DNA of 64,000 nucleotides from Lepidostoma basale (Eukaryota; Arthropoda; Insecta; Trichoptera; Lepidostomatidae): contig JAHDVF020000172.1 in assembly GCA_022606425.2 (NCBI GenBank), positions 682,001 through 746,000 of the forward strand, read 5' to 3'. This document shows positions 20,890 to 32,529 of the stretch, piece by piece. Position numbers and translations under genes: made by a program. How positions within the stretch are numbered: the first letter of the stretch is position 1; each line of letters begins with the position of its first letter. Under the pieces are notes generated by a model. It ran no database searches. It was not told the DNA's origin and saw only the letters and a list, made by a program, of their open reading frames with translations.

Positions 20890-21320
20890 CAGAAAAAGTA
20901 ATATACATAATATTTAACGCATAACAAATGAAACATGCTATGAAATGAAAAATGTTCAAATCGATCGATTTTGAAATCCGTTTTTTTTTGGAAGAATAGT
21001 ATAAAAGCTTTACACGTCCATATTATACAGCTGGAGCTCAGCGAGAGCTTTCGCGAGTACAAAAGAATTCACATTGCAAATGCCACCTGAGGAGGTTACA
21101 GGAAATATGTCAATATCCGAAGCGATTTGGTTCTACAAATTTCAATGTCTGTAGGCATCGCGGCACCGAAAGTAGATAAAGGCTCAATATATAAAAAGTA
21201 AAAAACTTAATCTAAAATATAAAACATTTCATATTAATCAGAAGACCTTTCTTTTCAAGACACGTATTTTTAAGATGAAAGGTATATTAAGTGTTTCAAA
21301 GTAACGATTTTAAAACTTTT
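20890..21320. other. No gene or known repeat recognised
   Basis: 21030-21180 is less AT-rich, without open frames or family motifs. Confidence 0.45.
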
Positions 21321-21324
21321 TGAA

Positions 21325-21475
21325 CGCTAAGGCACTAACACTGTGGAATTCCATAGTATTATACTTAGGAAATTGAAAATCTTTGTTTAATCCACTATTT
21401 AATAATAAATATTAAAAAAACACAACACGTTTCGGAGGATACTTCCATCTTCAGGTTTAATTTTTTTTTTAAATA
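21325..21475 (-). repeat. Family B hammerhead-like repeat
   Basis: Contains the shared end segment CTGTGGAATTCCATAGTATT (also in inverted form near 44.09 kb), then the inverted trailer and core. On the minus strand the core is read as CTGAAGATGGAAGTATCCTC CGAAACGTG. Confidence 0.65.
21424..21454 (-). ncRNA. Hammerhead-like core, family B
   Basis: Minus strand: CTGAAGA, T, stem II GGAAG-TAT-CCTCC (one mismatch), GAA, ACGTGT, T. The canonical 7-nt core and GAA are intact. Confidence 0.5.
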
Positions 21476-21486
21476 AAATACGTTTT

Positions 21487-21955
21487 TTAACTAACTAACT
21501 AAGTAACTAACTAACCATCACGCCGTCTCCCCGAAGGGGTAGGTAGAAAGAATGGACTGCCACACTTTTCTTTCCTGACATATTTCTCTCGCTTCCTCAA
21601 CATTTATACATCGTGTTATGCACGCGCGTCGATTTTTTCTGACTCCTCACATGGCCGACATTCAATATTTGATTTATTTGATCGTGCCACGTTTTCCTCG
21701 GTCTTCCTCTATTTCTGGTTCCATTTACATCCTTAAAAAAATATTTTTTTACCATTCTTTATTCATTTATTCTTTCCATATGTCCAAACCATCTTAATGA
21801 TCCTTTCATTATTTTGTTCATGACACCATCATTCGCACCGCATTCACTTCTTATATTTTTATTCGACACTCTATCATACACAGAGTATCCACACATTCGT
21901 CTAAGAGATCTCATTTCTACTGCATTTTTTCTACTTTCATCCTTATTTAATAGTT
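21487..21955 (-). mobile_element. LINE 3' end and ORF2 C-terminus (TTAG-tail family)
   Basis: Long TTAG tail (CTAACTAACTAAGTAACTAA on plus), the CCCCGAAGGGGTAGGTAG motif and sequence for the full C-terminal region up to RSLRRMCGYSVYDRVSN. Numerous single-base indels break the frame. Confidence 0.85.
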
Positions 21956-22179
21956 TACGTTTTTGAATAGTATAATAATATTAAATGGAAGTAATATGAG
22001 TCGTTTTGTTAGTGCATTATTAAATGTTATACAATGATTCAATTGGTAATGCTGAATAGGGACGCGTTCATCAATATGTATTTAATTTTATTTAAGGAGG
22101 AATTTCATATGGTTGTTCAAGCAACAGAAAAAAAGCGATATGAAAAGCGAGAAAAAGGTTGTTAAAGAAATAGCTGAAA

Positions 22180-22478
22180 CAAAACGCTTATAAATTGAGA
22201 ATGGTCCAAAAAGCGATGAAGAGAGCAATTTTGGGAATCAGCATAGTGGGCAGAGTAAGAAACACCACTATTAAAGTGTGTCGCTCGCTGCTCTGACGAT
22301 AGATGGACAAAACGCATCTTTTGCTGGTGTCCTAGAACTGTTGCCTGAAACCCAGGTTGTCCCAAACTTCGATGGAGGGACGGTATTAAAAAGACCGCTG
22401 GTACGACATGGATGCGTTTTGCCCAGCGACAGACATGGAAGCAGATGGAGGAGGCCTACGCCCAGGAGTTGACGGTTT
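22180..22478 (+). mobile_element. RTE-type LINE ORF2 C-terminus, decayed
   Basis: The plus strand encodes QKAMKRAILGISIVGRVRNT, then frameshifted remnants, then DDIKKTAGTTWMRFAQR and WKQMEEAYAQELTV followed by a stop. These correspond to ERAMLGITLRDRFRN and the GEAYIQQW end of the RTE element at 49.6-52.9 kb. A related fragment lies at 42.0 kb. Confidence 0.7.
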
Positions 22479-22495
22479 AAAGCTTTTAAAGCTGA

Positions 22496-22966
22496 TGGCA
22501 TTTCTTCTGGGAATGCTCGGAACCAATTCTTTACAGCTTCGAAGCGATGGACATCTAATAACCCATTTCTTCAGATTAATTAGGGGATACTTTGAGAACT
22601 CGGCCGTACTGGAGGATGTTGGTCTTTTTGTCCCCGATAGATATCTCCGACAGCGACAGCACAGGTTGTTTTACCTACCGGCCGCCAGAACCAATCTGCC
22701 TCTGGTGACACCGATGGGAAGAGCAATTAGTCTGCTGAACGCGGTCTCCTCGGAGATCGACGTCTTTCATGTTAGTGAAAGTACATTCAGGGGGCAAATA
22801 CTATTGACTTTAGAAAGTATCTTGTCTTCCTAATGTCGAACCATCTCTAATGCGTTCCTGGTACTTTGTTGTATTTTTATAATATTTTACCTGTACTTAA
22901 TAGATGCCTTAAATATTTTCCAGTTTGTAATGTCTATTGAGTTAATAAACTGATTTGATTTGATTA
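22496..22966 (+). mobile_element. CR1/Jockey-type LINE 3' end
   Basis: Open to a stop at 22833. Encodes FLLGMLGTNSLQLRSDGH, then VLEDVGLFVPDRYLRQRQHR, LFYLPAARTNLPLV and MGRAISLLNAVSSEIDVF, matching the C-terminus of the LINE at 44.9-47.9 kb. A short 3' UTR ends in repeated TGATTTGATT. It begins exactly where the RT fragment at the window's right end is cut off (FLLGMLGTN), so both may belong to one family. Confidence 0.85.
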
Positions 22967-23105
22967 TGAAGGTGTTTAAGAAGCAATAAACTTTTTCTTA
23001 GTTTATGATATTTTTAACTCTTCGATAACATATAGGTACATGATAATTTTTTTTCGTTTATTTGTGTAATATAAATGCGTGTTTTAAATTATATTATAAG
23101 AGATG

Positions 23106-23176
23106 ACGGCGAAGGTTCCTTGAGGCCCTATGCACCGCGGAGGTGTGACAGGACAAAAAGAAGAAGAAGATAAGAG
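23106..23176 (+). mobile_element. LINE 3' terminus with AAG tail
   Basis: GGCGAAGGTTCCTTGAGGCC, then TGCACCGCGGAGGTGTGACA and an AAGAAGAAGAAG tail, identical in layout to 28660-28715. Confidence 0.65.
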
Positions 23177-23179
23177 ATT

Positions 23180-23455
23180 ACAGCAGCTATGCTTCAGAAG
23201 ATTTACGCGTGGTCCCGAAACCTGGCGATGATAAAAATTGGATGAAAGTTGAATAAAACTAAATAGTATTATGTATAAAGGATTTTTCTATAATATAAGA
23301 AAACTACATGTTATTATTATTTTCTATTAACTTCTACCAAGATATTTCAATTAATAACAATAAGATAAATTATAATCATATGGTTTTATATCTTCTCTAC
23401 GCACCGAGCTTATAAAGCTAATATTTGTAGATATAGCAAGTTAGAGTTTTCAGTA
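23180..23455. other. AT-rich DNA, nothing recognised
   Basis: No coding frames or repeats recognised. Confidence 0.45.
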
Positions 23456-23456
23456 A

Positions 23457-23750
23457 TTGGTACTAAATTATAAACAGCTTTTTTGTAAAGGTAACAGTAA
23501 TTTAGTTATTTTATTTTATATTATTGTATTTTATTTTATTTGTTTTAGATTTATTTTGTGGGTGTTGGACGATCGAAGTGTGCGCGGGAGATGCCTATTG
23601 GTGGTGATGAGGTTCGCAACCCATCACACCGCGTCTCCCGCGGGGCGAAAAGAGAAGGATGGAGTGCCGCATCATTACAAGTGTGACGGTTCATTCTTTC
23701 TGCCTACCCTTTTGGGGAGACGACGTGATGGTTAGTAAATTAGTTAGTTG
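23457..23750 (+). mobile_element. SINE-like element sharing the LINE 3' tail
   Basis: Same family as 18829-19118 and 37885-38183. The well-conserved middle (GTGTTGGACGATCGAAGTGT..CATCACACCGCGTCTCCC) is followed by the LINE 3' end and a degraded TTAG tail. Open for about 90 codons, but no protein motif is seen. The frame is shared because the copies are young. Confidence 0.7.
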
Positions 23751-23759
23751 GTACTAAAT

Positions 23760-25235
23760 AAATGATAAAATCACACAAATACCGTCACAAATTAAGTTTC
23801 ATTCAGCTATTATTATATCTCAAAATTTGAATCGAAATTACACAATTCGAGGAAAGTCGTGTTATTCCAAAGTCACAAAATGGTACCCATTTCTAATACA
23901 CGTTGTTGCGTGACAATGTCTCAATAAATTACAATCGAAGGAATATTAAATTGTGAGAGCGGATTGTATTTCATTTTATGATCCGAGTTCACGTGGCAAA
24001 AACCACGATCGCAGGTGTAAAAATGGTTTTGTTTTATTGCTTAGACACGTTCAGGTCCTTAAGGCCTGCCCTAAAGGTCACGCGAGTCAGAAGCGCTGGT
24101 CGTTGAGCTTCACACGTCACTCTCAACTTTGTTGGCTGGTTTGGAGATAAAACTTTCTCAAAACTTTGTACTGGAAGGTAAATGCATCCATTTTAAACTG
24201 TTGTAAAACAACTGATACGAGAGACTAATAATTTAAATGCTGTTTAACTTGAATCTCTACATGAAAAACACAACACAGCTGTACAAATACACAACGTGCA
24301 ATGTGTATTAGAGCCCGTCCATGACACGTTCACGTTTGAAAGTACATTTACAAAAATCTAGATGCTTTTTTTTGATTTGATAAGGCAAAAAAATATTTCA
24401 ACAATATTTTATATTCAAACATAGAAATGGTGATCATCCTCGGAGACGAATAGAAAACGAAGAACAGAGTTTAACTAAAATTATCAAGTACTCCAAAGTA
24501 CAAATTTCCATTTACTGTACGTGGCCAAATGGATAAAAGTGTGTTCATATAGAGTATTATTAAAAACATGTTTCATTATTCTTTCAATGATAGTAAATTA
24601 CACATGAAATGAGATAAGCATAAAAATATTCAAAACAATTCACTATCCGACTTGAAAATTCTCGAAAATGCCATATACTCGTATGCCATATTTTTCGTCC
24701 GTTTCGCTTGCGTTTTGCGTGAGATAAATGTGCCCCCGCTTAAGTGTTGCCAGTCACGTAATTTGAGCGGGAAACTAGCTCTTGTCTTTTATTTTCATTA
24801 GTACCTACCCGTCGCTATCTTTTCGGTTTATGGCGGGAGGGAAACTGGAATTGGTTGGACGACGGGTTTCAATTACCGCGGGAGAATTCGTTTGAAATGC
24901 ATTCGAAATTTGAATGAATTTCTTCCACTTAGCCGACATCTGCTAGAAATGTATTGAACACTGTTCGAATGATTTATTTCACCGCGAAGGGTGACAATGA
25001 ATTGTATTTTTCTTTTATTAAATTCCTTGTTTTTATTTATTTATTTTTAAATATACTGTATATTAAATTCAAAAAAATATTCTTCAAATGTTAAGCGTTT
25101 ACGAAAATCTTGTTTAACACATACGAGTATACCATGTTAATTATTTTAGCATTTATGACAGCATGTATTATTGTACATTTATTAGGCATTGATTGAGTGG
25201 AATAGGGGAATTACCATAAAAAATATTTTCATGCT
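23760..25235. other. Unique DNA, no gene recognised
   Basis: 23940-24150 and 24680-25000 are GC-balanced and not repeated in the window. Neither has a convincing exon. A single CTGAAGGGGTAGGCAGAG remnant of a LINE 3' end sits at 25239-25256. Confidence 0.4.
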
Positions 25236-25363
25236 TTTATCTGAAGGGGTAGGCAGAGGGTACTTACTCTGCAGTACGTTAAAATACTCCTCTATATGTC
25301 TTATCATTTTTGTTCAGTGTGGTAATTGAGCATGACGATCCTTCCGGTTACTTAAATAACTTT

Positions 25364-25562
25364 TTATTCTTCTTCTCATGAATGCAGATTTTGTTATCTG
25401 CTTAGACTGGATATTATATTTCGTTCCATGATGAAGCCGTCCAGTTTTATCTCCATCTCGTTGGTGGTCATTCTGGTAGTCGACAGCCATCTAGGATCTC
25501 GTGAATCATGATCATGATCTTGGGAATCCTTGCTGGATCCATCCTCTTGATGTACTTCTTTA
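25364..25562 (-). mobile_element. LINE ORF2 C-terminal remnant (GRRPPGRP family)
   Basis: The minus strand carries a decayed MDPARIPKI..HE match (plus GGAATCCTTGCTGGATCCAT) to the fragment at 39940-40270, with a GAAGAAGAA tail on its 3' side. Confidence 0.55.
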
Positions 25563-25637
25563 ATCACCGGCAATTAAAACTTGACTTGAAATACCTGTGC
25601 TACTATTTTTATTACCATATTTATGATTTCTTAACTT

Positions 25638-26140
25638 ACTTACTTACTTCCTATGGCCACACAACTCTTAAAGAGTTTTAGCCTCCTTGATGATTTTTGC
25701 CAAGCTCCTCGATCCTGCGCCTTTCGTTCCCAGTAGTCAACATTTTTTTAGCTAGCCAGGTCAGCCAGAACATTGTCCATTAGGCGCTGTCTAGGCATTC
25801 CTAGAGGTCTTACTCCAGTCGGTCTAGACGCGTATAGGGTCTTGATTGCTCTGGTCTCTTCGGCTCGGCATATGTGTCCAATCCATGCTAGGCGACCGGG
25901 TCTCACGGTGCTCATTATAAGGGGCTGCTGGGTCATCGTACGGATCTTTTGGTTGGTCCTATGCCTCCTAGTTCCCGCTGCAACACCGGATCTGGGTCCC
26001 AGAATAATTCTAAGTATTCTATTCTCAAACCAGTAGAATCTTTATTGTTCTTTTAGAGTCATTGTCCATGACTCAGAACTTAATGTCACCACTTGCTTGA
26101 TCATGATGTTATACGTACGCAGCTTGGTATTTCTTAACTT
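25638..26140 (-). mobile_element. LINE ORF2 C-terminus with AAGT tail
   Basis: The minus strand encodes RPGRLAWIGHICRAEETRAI, KTLYASRPTGVRPLGMPRQR and LMDNVLADLAS (open 25748-25936), preceded by frameshifted GPRSGVAAGTR-like sequence. The 3' end is an AAGTAAGTAAG tail. Same family as 3135-3395. Confidence 0.75.
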
Positions 26141-26149
26141 ATCTGTTCA

Positions 26150-27415
26150 ATTAACTTTTTTTCAATTGTAGGACCAAGTGGCATCCAAGAACCAGCAAAC
26201 ACGTTTGATTTTGCTGCAAAACAATCCCTAAGATTGAAACTTAAAACATATGTAGGTATTAGCAACATTTGCGCGATTATTGCATGGTGTCGTTAACATT
26301 TTCAGTAAAAATTTGATTAGCAGTTATTCTCAAATTTTCGAGTTCGATAACCCTTCTGTTAGCGATGTATTCGAATGAAACACAAACGAGCAAAAATAAA
26401 CCATTAAAAATAATCTTCAATCAAACCAAATTGGTGACACGGACATTCGATTTAAAGCTGACTCATCGGTGTACAGACGATCGTATCGCGCGGATGAAGT
26501 AATCACGGATCGATCCGTTAATTCAATTATTGTATTCAGTATTTTTACTGTCCCGAGCGTCCCTCAAATTCCTTCTCGCGAAAAAGTTTTTATATATTTT
26601 TTTCCGATTTTGTAGAGATGTAATTCGTTTAGTATTATTAGTTTCATAGTTTATTATCACATTGCAAAATATAATGTATTTTTATCTGCAGAACAGATAT
26701 ACAATTCTTTCACACATTGGTACTAAAACACACAATTTTTATGAAATTTTCTTGTGAAGAATACATTTTGAAAACAGCTTCTTGTTTGCTACACAATGAC
26801 TAAATAATGACTGTTTTATAGTAATAAATCTATAATAATGTAATAAGAGTAAATATAATATAAATGTTTATAAGTATTTGAGAAGGTTATGAAAATTTGA
26901 CGAAACTATTCAACAATTCAATATGGAACCAAGAAAATCTGTATTCATTTCTATCTCATTCTTTCCCTGGACTATGAAGGAATTAAAGTAACAAGTTATG
27001 ATACTTGTATTATGTGTCATTTTTTTTATTTTCTGATTTTTTTATCATAAATATTTTTTTAACCCCTTTATGCTAAAAAAATCAATCCCAAATATTATTT
27101 TATTTCTTTTCATTCTCGAATTAACACGTTTAAACATATTTTTTATTATTAAACATACCATTACTTAATTTTAAAATCATAAAACCCCCTTTTTATTTAA
27201 AATAGAGTTCCGAAAGATCTGGCAAACATTCACTTTCCCTTTAGTGCTCTATCTACCGATAATATCTTACATTATTTATAAACCTTTCATCAATGTAAAA
27301 ACTGACATAGCAAAAGAAGATAGCATTGACCGTTACATATTTTTATCCGGACATACTTTTTCTATACTATTCGGGAATCGTAGTTTTACACTTTTTAAAC
27401 GAAACTTTATTAAGA
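26150..27415. other. No gene or known repeat recognised
   Basis: 26420-26600 is GC-balanced unique DNA; the rest is AT-rich. No coding signal. Confidence 0.45.
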
Positions 27416-27419
27416 TACG

Positions 27420-27690
27420 ACGATGACCCTCGTGGCCGAGAGGTAAGTGCTTTAACTGCCACACCAAAGATCCCGGGTTCGATTACCGGTGATGGCAGTG
27501 TGATTGTTAAAATGTCATTGGTTTGGTGGAGAATTCACGTGACAATAAAATGGCGATAAATACGCTACATATCACATGTCACGAGAATTAATATGATATC
27601 TATACACTTTAGATCGATTTAACTCCCGCTGTAATGATGTAAAGAGTGATTCAACAAAATTGTCATAATAATATTTAATTTCGAACGCAT
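27420..27690 (+). mobile_element. tRNA-derived SINE, tail type 2
   Basis: Head GACCCTCGTGGCCGAGAGGT, box B GGTTCGATTACC at 27476-27487, body TTGTTAAAATGTCATTGGTT, tail CTCCCGCTGTAATGATGTAA and GATTCAACAAAATTGTCAT. The longest type 2 tail in the window. Confidence 0.85.
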
Positions 27691-27694
27691 TCGT

Positions 27695-28155
27695 TTTACT
27701 GCGAATGATTTTATAACTGTCTGTAAATATTAATATGTATTTTAAATAAAAAAAAGAATACGGAGAATTTAAGCTAGAAAACACATGCAAGAAAACTTTT
27801 AAACTACATTGTTTCGACACTGTTATAAGGAAAGGTTTAAGGTTTTTGATTTACGAGGCATACAAAATAAAGTGCTGGTGTGAACAAAGGTTGAATGACC
27901 GACAAACATATTTAGATTTAATGGAGTGATTGAATATCACCCGACTCAATAGTGGTTTGACAATCAATCTTTCTGTACGATTATATATACATTGATTAAA
28001 TTTACATCAATTTAATAACTGCTTGAAAGTAGTGTCTTGATAAATAAAAATATCAGTCTTAAACCGATTAAGCAATCGGGGTTTAATTAAAATTAAGGTC
28101 TAACCTTTCAATTGTTACACATATTGGAAGTAGTATCCCTCTCAATATAATTGTA
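27695..28155. other. AT-rich DNA, nothing recognised
   Basis: No coding frames or repeat motifs. Confidence 0.45.
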
Positions 28156-28159
28156 AAAA

Positions 28160-28405
28160 TATCTGTTTATTTATATTTTTCTTTTTTATACACATTGTAT
28201 ATACAATATTTATATTAAAAAATAAAATTATGTAGACATGTTTTGGACAAACAGTCTTAAATAAATCTTTATAACATCGTCAGATCATGGAAACAACAAC
28301 AATTTTATAGTATTTAAAAAAATGTATCTTTACTGAAAAATTACTGTTTGTCCGAAACATGTCTATATAATTTTATTTTTTAATATAAGTGTTGTATATT
28401 CAAAA
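28160..28405. repeat. Family D fold-back element, core deleted
   Basis: Arms AGACATGTTTTGGACAAACA (28234) and TGTTTGTCCGAAACATGTCT (28345) are reverse complements, and ATAAATCTTTATAACATC lies inside as in the other copies. The CTGAGGA half of the core is missing in both arms, while GAAACATGTC is perfect on the right. Confidence 0.65.
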
Positions 28406-28720
28406 TCTATTGGCCCCAAACAGTGTCAAATGCCATTCTCTGGACCATGGCAGGATAAAGCCAATTAGAAAACAAGTCGCTAGACGCAAATGGCAGTGGA
28501 TTGGTCACACTCTGAGACGGAACCCAGCCTGCATCGCTCAGGGTGCACTAGACTGGTCCCCTATGGGGGGAAATAGAAAGCGAGGCAGACCTAGAACCAC
28601 CCGGAGAAGAACCTTTCAGGAAGAGGTTTAGGCAGCAGACATGCGATAGAATCGGGTGGAGAAGGTTCCTTGAGCCCCTATGCACCACGGAGGTGTGACA
28701 GGACAAAAAGAAGAGAGGAA
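28406..28720 (+). mobile_element. LINE ORF2 C-terminus with AAG tail
   Basis: The plus strand encodes HGRIKPIRKQVARRKWQWIG, HTLRRNPACIAQGALDWSPM and GGNRKRGRPRTTRRRTFQEE, then a stop (28631). The 3' end GGAGGTGTGACAGGACAAAA and an AAGAAG tail match 23106-23176. This is the post-RT region of a LINE; the WIGH and RGRPR motifs are typical. Confidence 0.8.
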
Positions 28721-28724
28721 GATA

Positions 28725-29375
28725 TACAAAGTGTATAAAAAAGAAAAATAGAAGAAAAAAAAACACCATAACAACACAAAGTATGGCGCATATAGAAGAA
28801 ATATCTGTTTAGTTTAAAAAAACACATGTGAAAGAAAATTTTATTTGAACTTCAATAAACTTTTGACAACATTATTTACAAACATTTTAGGTGAAAAAAT
28901 TAATAGAGAATTGTGAATCTTTTACGTCTTTTAGAAGTTTATTTAAATTTGTAAGTACATCACAAAATAATGCTTAATTCATTCCATAAAGAAAAAATTG
29001 TGTGACTGTTATTTGAATGATTGATTTCTTTTATCCAGGCCAAACGCAAAAGAATTTTTCGAAACGTTTTATTTGGAAAAATTTGGATTGTTCATCACCC
29101 TTTTAAGCTTTATTGGCCCAAAGAATCACTGAAATTGACATGCGTCAAAATAAATATGGTAATGGAATCAGTGGGGCATGTATTATATTCAGACAAAAAA
29201 CGTATAATACTCTGTCCTACTTTGCCACCGTACAATGGGTGGCGTTATAGCGTTTATGTCATGTGATAGAACTAGAATAACGCGTTTTACCAATATACTC
29301 GTATAAAGAAAATTTTATACATGTTTTTTAGGATCTGCTAAAATCCGTGTAACTCGGCTGACTTTACGGAGTGAC
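28725..29375. other. No gene recognised
   Basis: 28757-28800 carries an inverted CAACACAAAGTATGGCG, the left-end motif of family D. 29000-29280 is unique and open for 81 codons (plus, 29021-29266) without a recognisable domain. Confidence 0.4.
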
Positions 29376-29379
29376 ATTA

Positions 29380-29540
29380 CTGATGCAGTCTTTATCCTCA
29401 GGGTAGTTAATTATCCTGTTGATATAGACTGCAAAAATCTCCGAATCGTCGGTCGAAAAAGACGAGTTGCATGGATTTTTCCAAGATTCCAAAAAATATA
29501 TTGCTGCCAACTGTGAAAAATCTACGCAATGTTTGTAGGA
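29380..29540. repeat. Diverged repeat, copy 1 (pair with 31640-31790)
   Basis: The stretch with CTCCGAATCGTCGGTCGAAA and GACGAGTTGCATGGATTT matches 31664-31705. The plus strand encodes ISESSVEKDELHGFFQ, and the minus strand is open for 102 codons (29364-29672). The coding strand is not resolved. Confidence 0.45.
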
Positions 29541-30095
29541 TTTCATAGTTAATATAATAGACTCATTCCTTGGATCTTGGATATTTTCGTGTCTTAGTTT
29601 GAAGTTTTGTTTGTAATTTTGATGAGAAATTAAAAAGATCCTTGCAGGGAAAACAAAGTTTGCGATAGTCATCCCGGTATATGAAAGTTTTAAGCGCTGA
29701 AATGTCGATTACAAACGAAATAACAAGACACGAAATATACAAAATCCAAAGAATAAAAAAAATATTTGAAAGTATTTGATTATTATGTTTGTTTTGTTAC
29801 TGATATAATCTTAAATCTTTTGATGATATTTATCATTTTGAGCTGTTGATCGTTCGCGTATTATGAAGAGTCAAAATACGAGTAATTATGTAAATTTTGG
29901 TTTTTGTGTTAATTGTAGATATGTATCATTTCAAATGATTGCATATGAGACAATTCTTACTTTATCATTAAAATAATTCATGTAGGAGCGATTTTTTTAC
30001 TTTAAACATTTATTTTAAACAAGTATCTTGAGTATTTTTGTAGTAACAATTGAATAAGACAACAAATCTGTAAATACACTTAAGTAATTTCATTC

Positions 30096-30300
30096 ATTCA
30101 TATCGAGAGGGTTTGTGACGTTTCATTAAAGATGCTGGGTTAAGATCCTCGAACAATTAGGGTTATCAGTGACACCTGGGTCCTCAAAACCCCAACTATT
30201 CCTAAGTAAGAAGAGGGCTTGAGGGAGATGCCGTGAAATGGAGTCCTCGTGAGGTTCAGTATTAGATAATGTTAGAGAGGCTTCACAAGAAATTCTTGAC
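30096..30300 (+). mobile_element. Degraded CR1/Jockey-type LINE RT C-terminal fragment
   Basis: CATATCGAGAGGGTTTGTGA and AAATGGAGTCCTCGTGAGGT match 63720-63739 and 63859-63878 of the RT fragment at the right end, with internal rearrangement and stops. Confidence 0.65.
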
Positions 30301-30602
30301 ATTTAAATGTCCACGTGATCACCACAGTCTATACATTCATGCAAATCTGAATTTTTATTTAGTTTTTTTATTGCCCTGATGAAACTTGAGTAAAAGCACA
30401 ACTAGGCGCAATTATAATTTAAGGGTTAATATACACGGTATAATTTTTTAAACATATGCCATAATTTTATGTCTAACCACGAGGTGAGTTCTTCACATGA
30501 AAATTAAAAAAATATATAATATACAATTTATTTCAGTATTGATTTAATGTCAACACATACGACAGTATTTATACCATGTATTGATGACTTACCACAATAT
30601 TA

Positions 30603-30840
30603 ACGACCTTCGTGTCCGAGTGGGTTATGGCTATGACTGCAACACTGGAGGTCCCGGGTTCGATTCCCGGCGATAAAAAGTGATATTTATATAATCTCAA
30701 TGTCTTTGGTCTGGTGAATGATTCACGTGACAATATAATGGGGATAGATTAGTAACCAATAACATAACCCTTTACGTCGATTTGGCTCGCGCTGTAATTA
30801 TGTAAAGAGCTACTCAACAAAATTATATTTTGTAAGGATT
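30603..30840 (+). mobile_element. tRNA-derived SINE, tail type 2
   Basis: Head ACGACCTTCGTGTCCGAGTG, box B GGTTCGATTCC at 30657-30667, body TGTCTTTGGTCTGGTGAATG, tail TTGGCTCGCGCTGTAATTAT and GCTACTCAACAAAATTAT. Confidence 0.85.
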
Positions 30841-30844
30841 TTTG

Positions 30845-31330
30845 TATTTACCCCTTTTATATTTCAACACTTATATTACAAAGTTCTAATATTAAATTAT
30901 ATATTCGCAAGTAATAAAAAATAGATTACAAAAAGCGTTTCCCATACCGAAAATCAGTCTTACAATTTTACGATAGCAATATTCTTGTAAAATTCATATA
31001 AAAATGGGTGTACTTGGGATTTTTTATGCCCTCAACATTTTAGGGTATTATTTTTTGATCCTTAGAAAATGTTAATTCCCATCTGCTCTGCGACACGTGA
31101 AGAGAACGTAAAGTGTGTTATCAAGAAAAAAAATAATCTAAGGCGAGAATACGTGCTTAAGGGTTACTGTGTAATGAATATTTATTACGGTTGGATATGA
31201 AACATTTGCTGGAGAGCAAAAAATCGGGTTCTCGTGTAATTATTGAACTTGTATTGAATACATATTTATGGATAAAAATGATATAATTTCCCGTTAAAGT
31301 TCGCATCTGTTTTTTTAAGATTAGTTTTTA
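30845..31330. other. AT-rich DNA, nothing recognised
   Basis: No coding frames or repeat motifs. Confidence 0.45.
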
Positions 31331-31335
31331 AAACA

Positions 31336-31500
31336 AAAAATTAGGTCGGCCATCTTAGAAGCCGAAAGAATCGACGTACGTGTATGACTCGCTGTTTAAA
31401 TGTGGAGAAAATTAGAGAGGTGTGTCAAGATCTAGTAGTGTGGCGGTGCATTTTCGCTGCCTACCTCTCCGTGGAAATGTAGTGAGGGTTTGTTGTTTTA
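31336..31500 (+). mobile_element. LINE 3'-end fragment (TTAG-tail family)
   Basis: GAATCGACGTACGTGTATGA, a GGTGCATTTTCGCTGCCTAC stretch and a degraded GTGAGGGTTTGTTG end: the last 160 bp of the family, noncoding here. Confidence 0.65.
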
Positions 31501-31639
31501 AATATAAATTTTTAAAAAATTAATAAACTGTGTTATTCCGGTTTTTTTAATCTTCGGAATTTGTTTATAGCCTGTATTGCTCAACCGACGATTTGGAGAT
31601 CATTATAGTTTCCAATTTCAGAGTAATTACTATAAATAA

Positions 31640-31790
31640 CCCGACAATGGAGATTGCAACGATTTCCGAATCGTCGTTTGAAGAAGACAAGTTACATGGA
31701 TTTAATCAGGGTGAAAAAAAAAAGCAAATTGCTACCAACCATGAAAATCTCTGTAGTAGAAAAGGATCAAATGATCAAAACCAGACACTG
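31640..31790. repeat. Diverged repeat, copy 2 (pair with 29380-29540)
   Basis: An open plus-strand frame at 31593-31838 includes ATISESSFEEDKLHGFNQ, matching ISESSVEKDELHGFFQ of copy 1. Possibly a remnant of a coding mobile element. Unassigned. Confidence 0.45.
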
Positions 31791-31839
31791 GGTATAATTT
31801 TGCCATTTTTGTATTTTCTCTTTGTGACATTTATATAAT

Positions 31840-32520
31840 ACTTTAATACGCATATTAACCAAAAATGAAACTATAAACTAGCACCTTGTACTGTTTTCAT
31901 TTAACCTTTGTTATTCAATTGATGAACTACAGACAAGCAAATCTCAGAGGAGTCTCCTAGAGCTGCTAACGGCCCACCTTAGACTATCGAGCTTATGCTG
32001 ATGATTATGGAAAGAAAGAAGGCAATTGCTTTGTATGCAATGTAAAAAGAAAAAAAACTTTTTATTTGTTTTATTTCGTAATTATCGAATATTGTTTGTA
32101 TTATTATATAAAATAATGATATAAAAAAGGCATTAATATAAAAATTTAATTAAAGACAAATTTAATGATACAAAAAAGCAGCATGAATTATAAAAGGAAT
32201 AAAATAAAGTTTCAATATAAAAGTTTTACAGAAACATCTGAATGGAAAAATTACCATTTGATAAATAAACTTAATAAAAATAGCCAAATTATTGATAATT
32301 GCTCCATTAAATATTAATTATGATTATTGGGGATCTGACCTTCAATACAAATTATTTATTAGAAAACAAATAATATTAATAATTATCTTAGAATATTAAT
32401 TTTATTTTGGGTATTATTGTATTCTATAATACTTTTAACATTATAATTAAAATAAAAATAGATATATAAAAGTATACATATAGTCGTTACCAAAGATATA
32501 TAAAAATAATATTTTTTTAC
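31840..32520. other. AT-rich DNA, nothing recognised
   Basis: No coding frames or repeat motifs. Confidence 0.45.
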
Positions 32521-32529
32521 AGAATTAAT

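Noticed and set aside
30370..30400. CTGATGAAACTTGAG as another hammerhead core
   Set aside because: No GAA after a closing stem II and no palindromic stem III follow.
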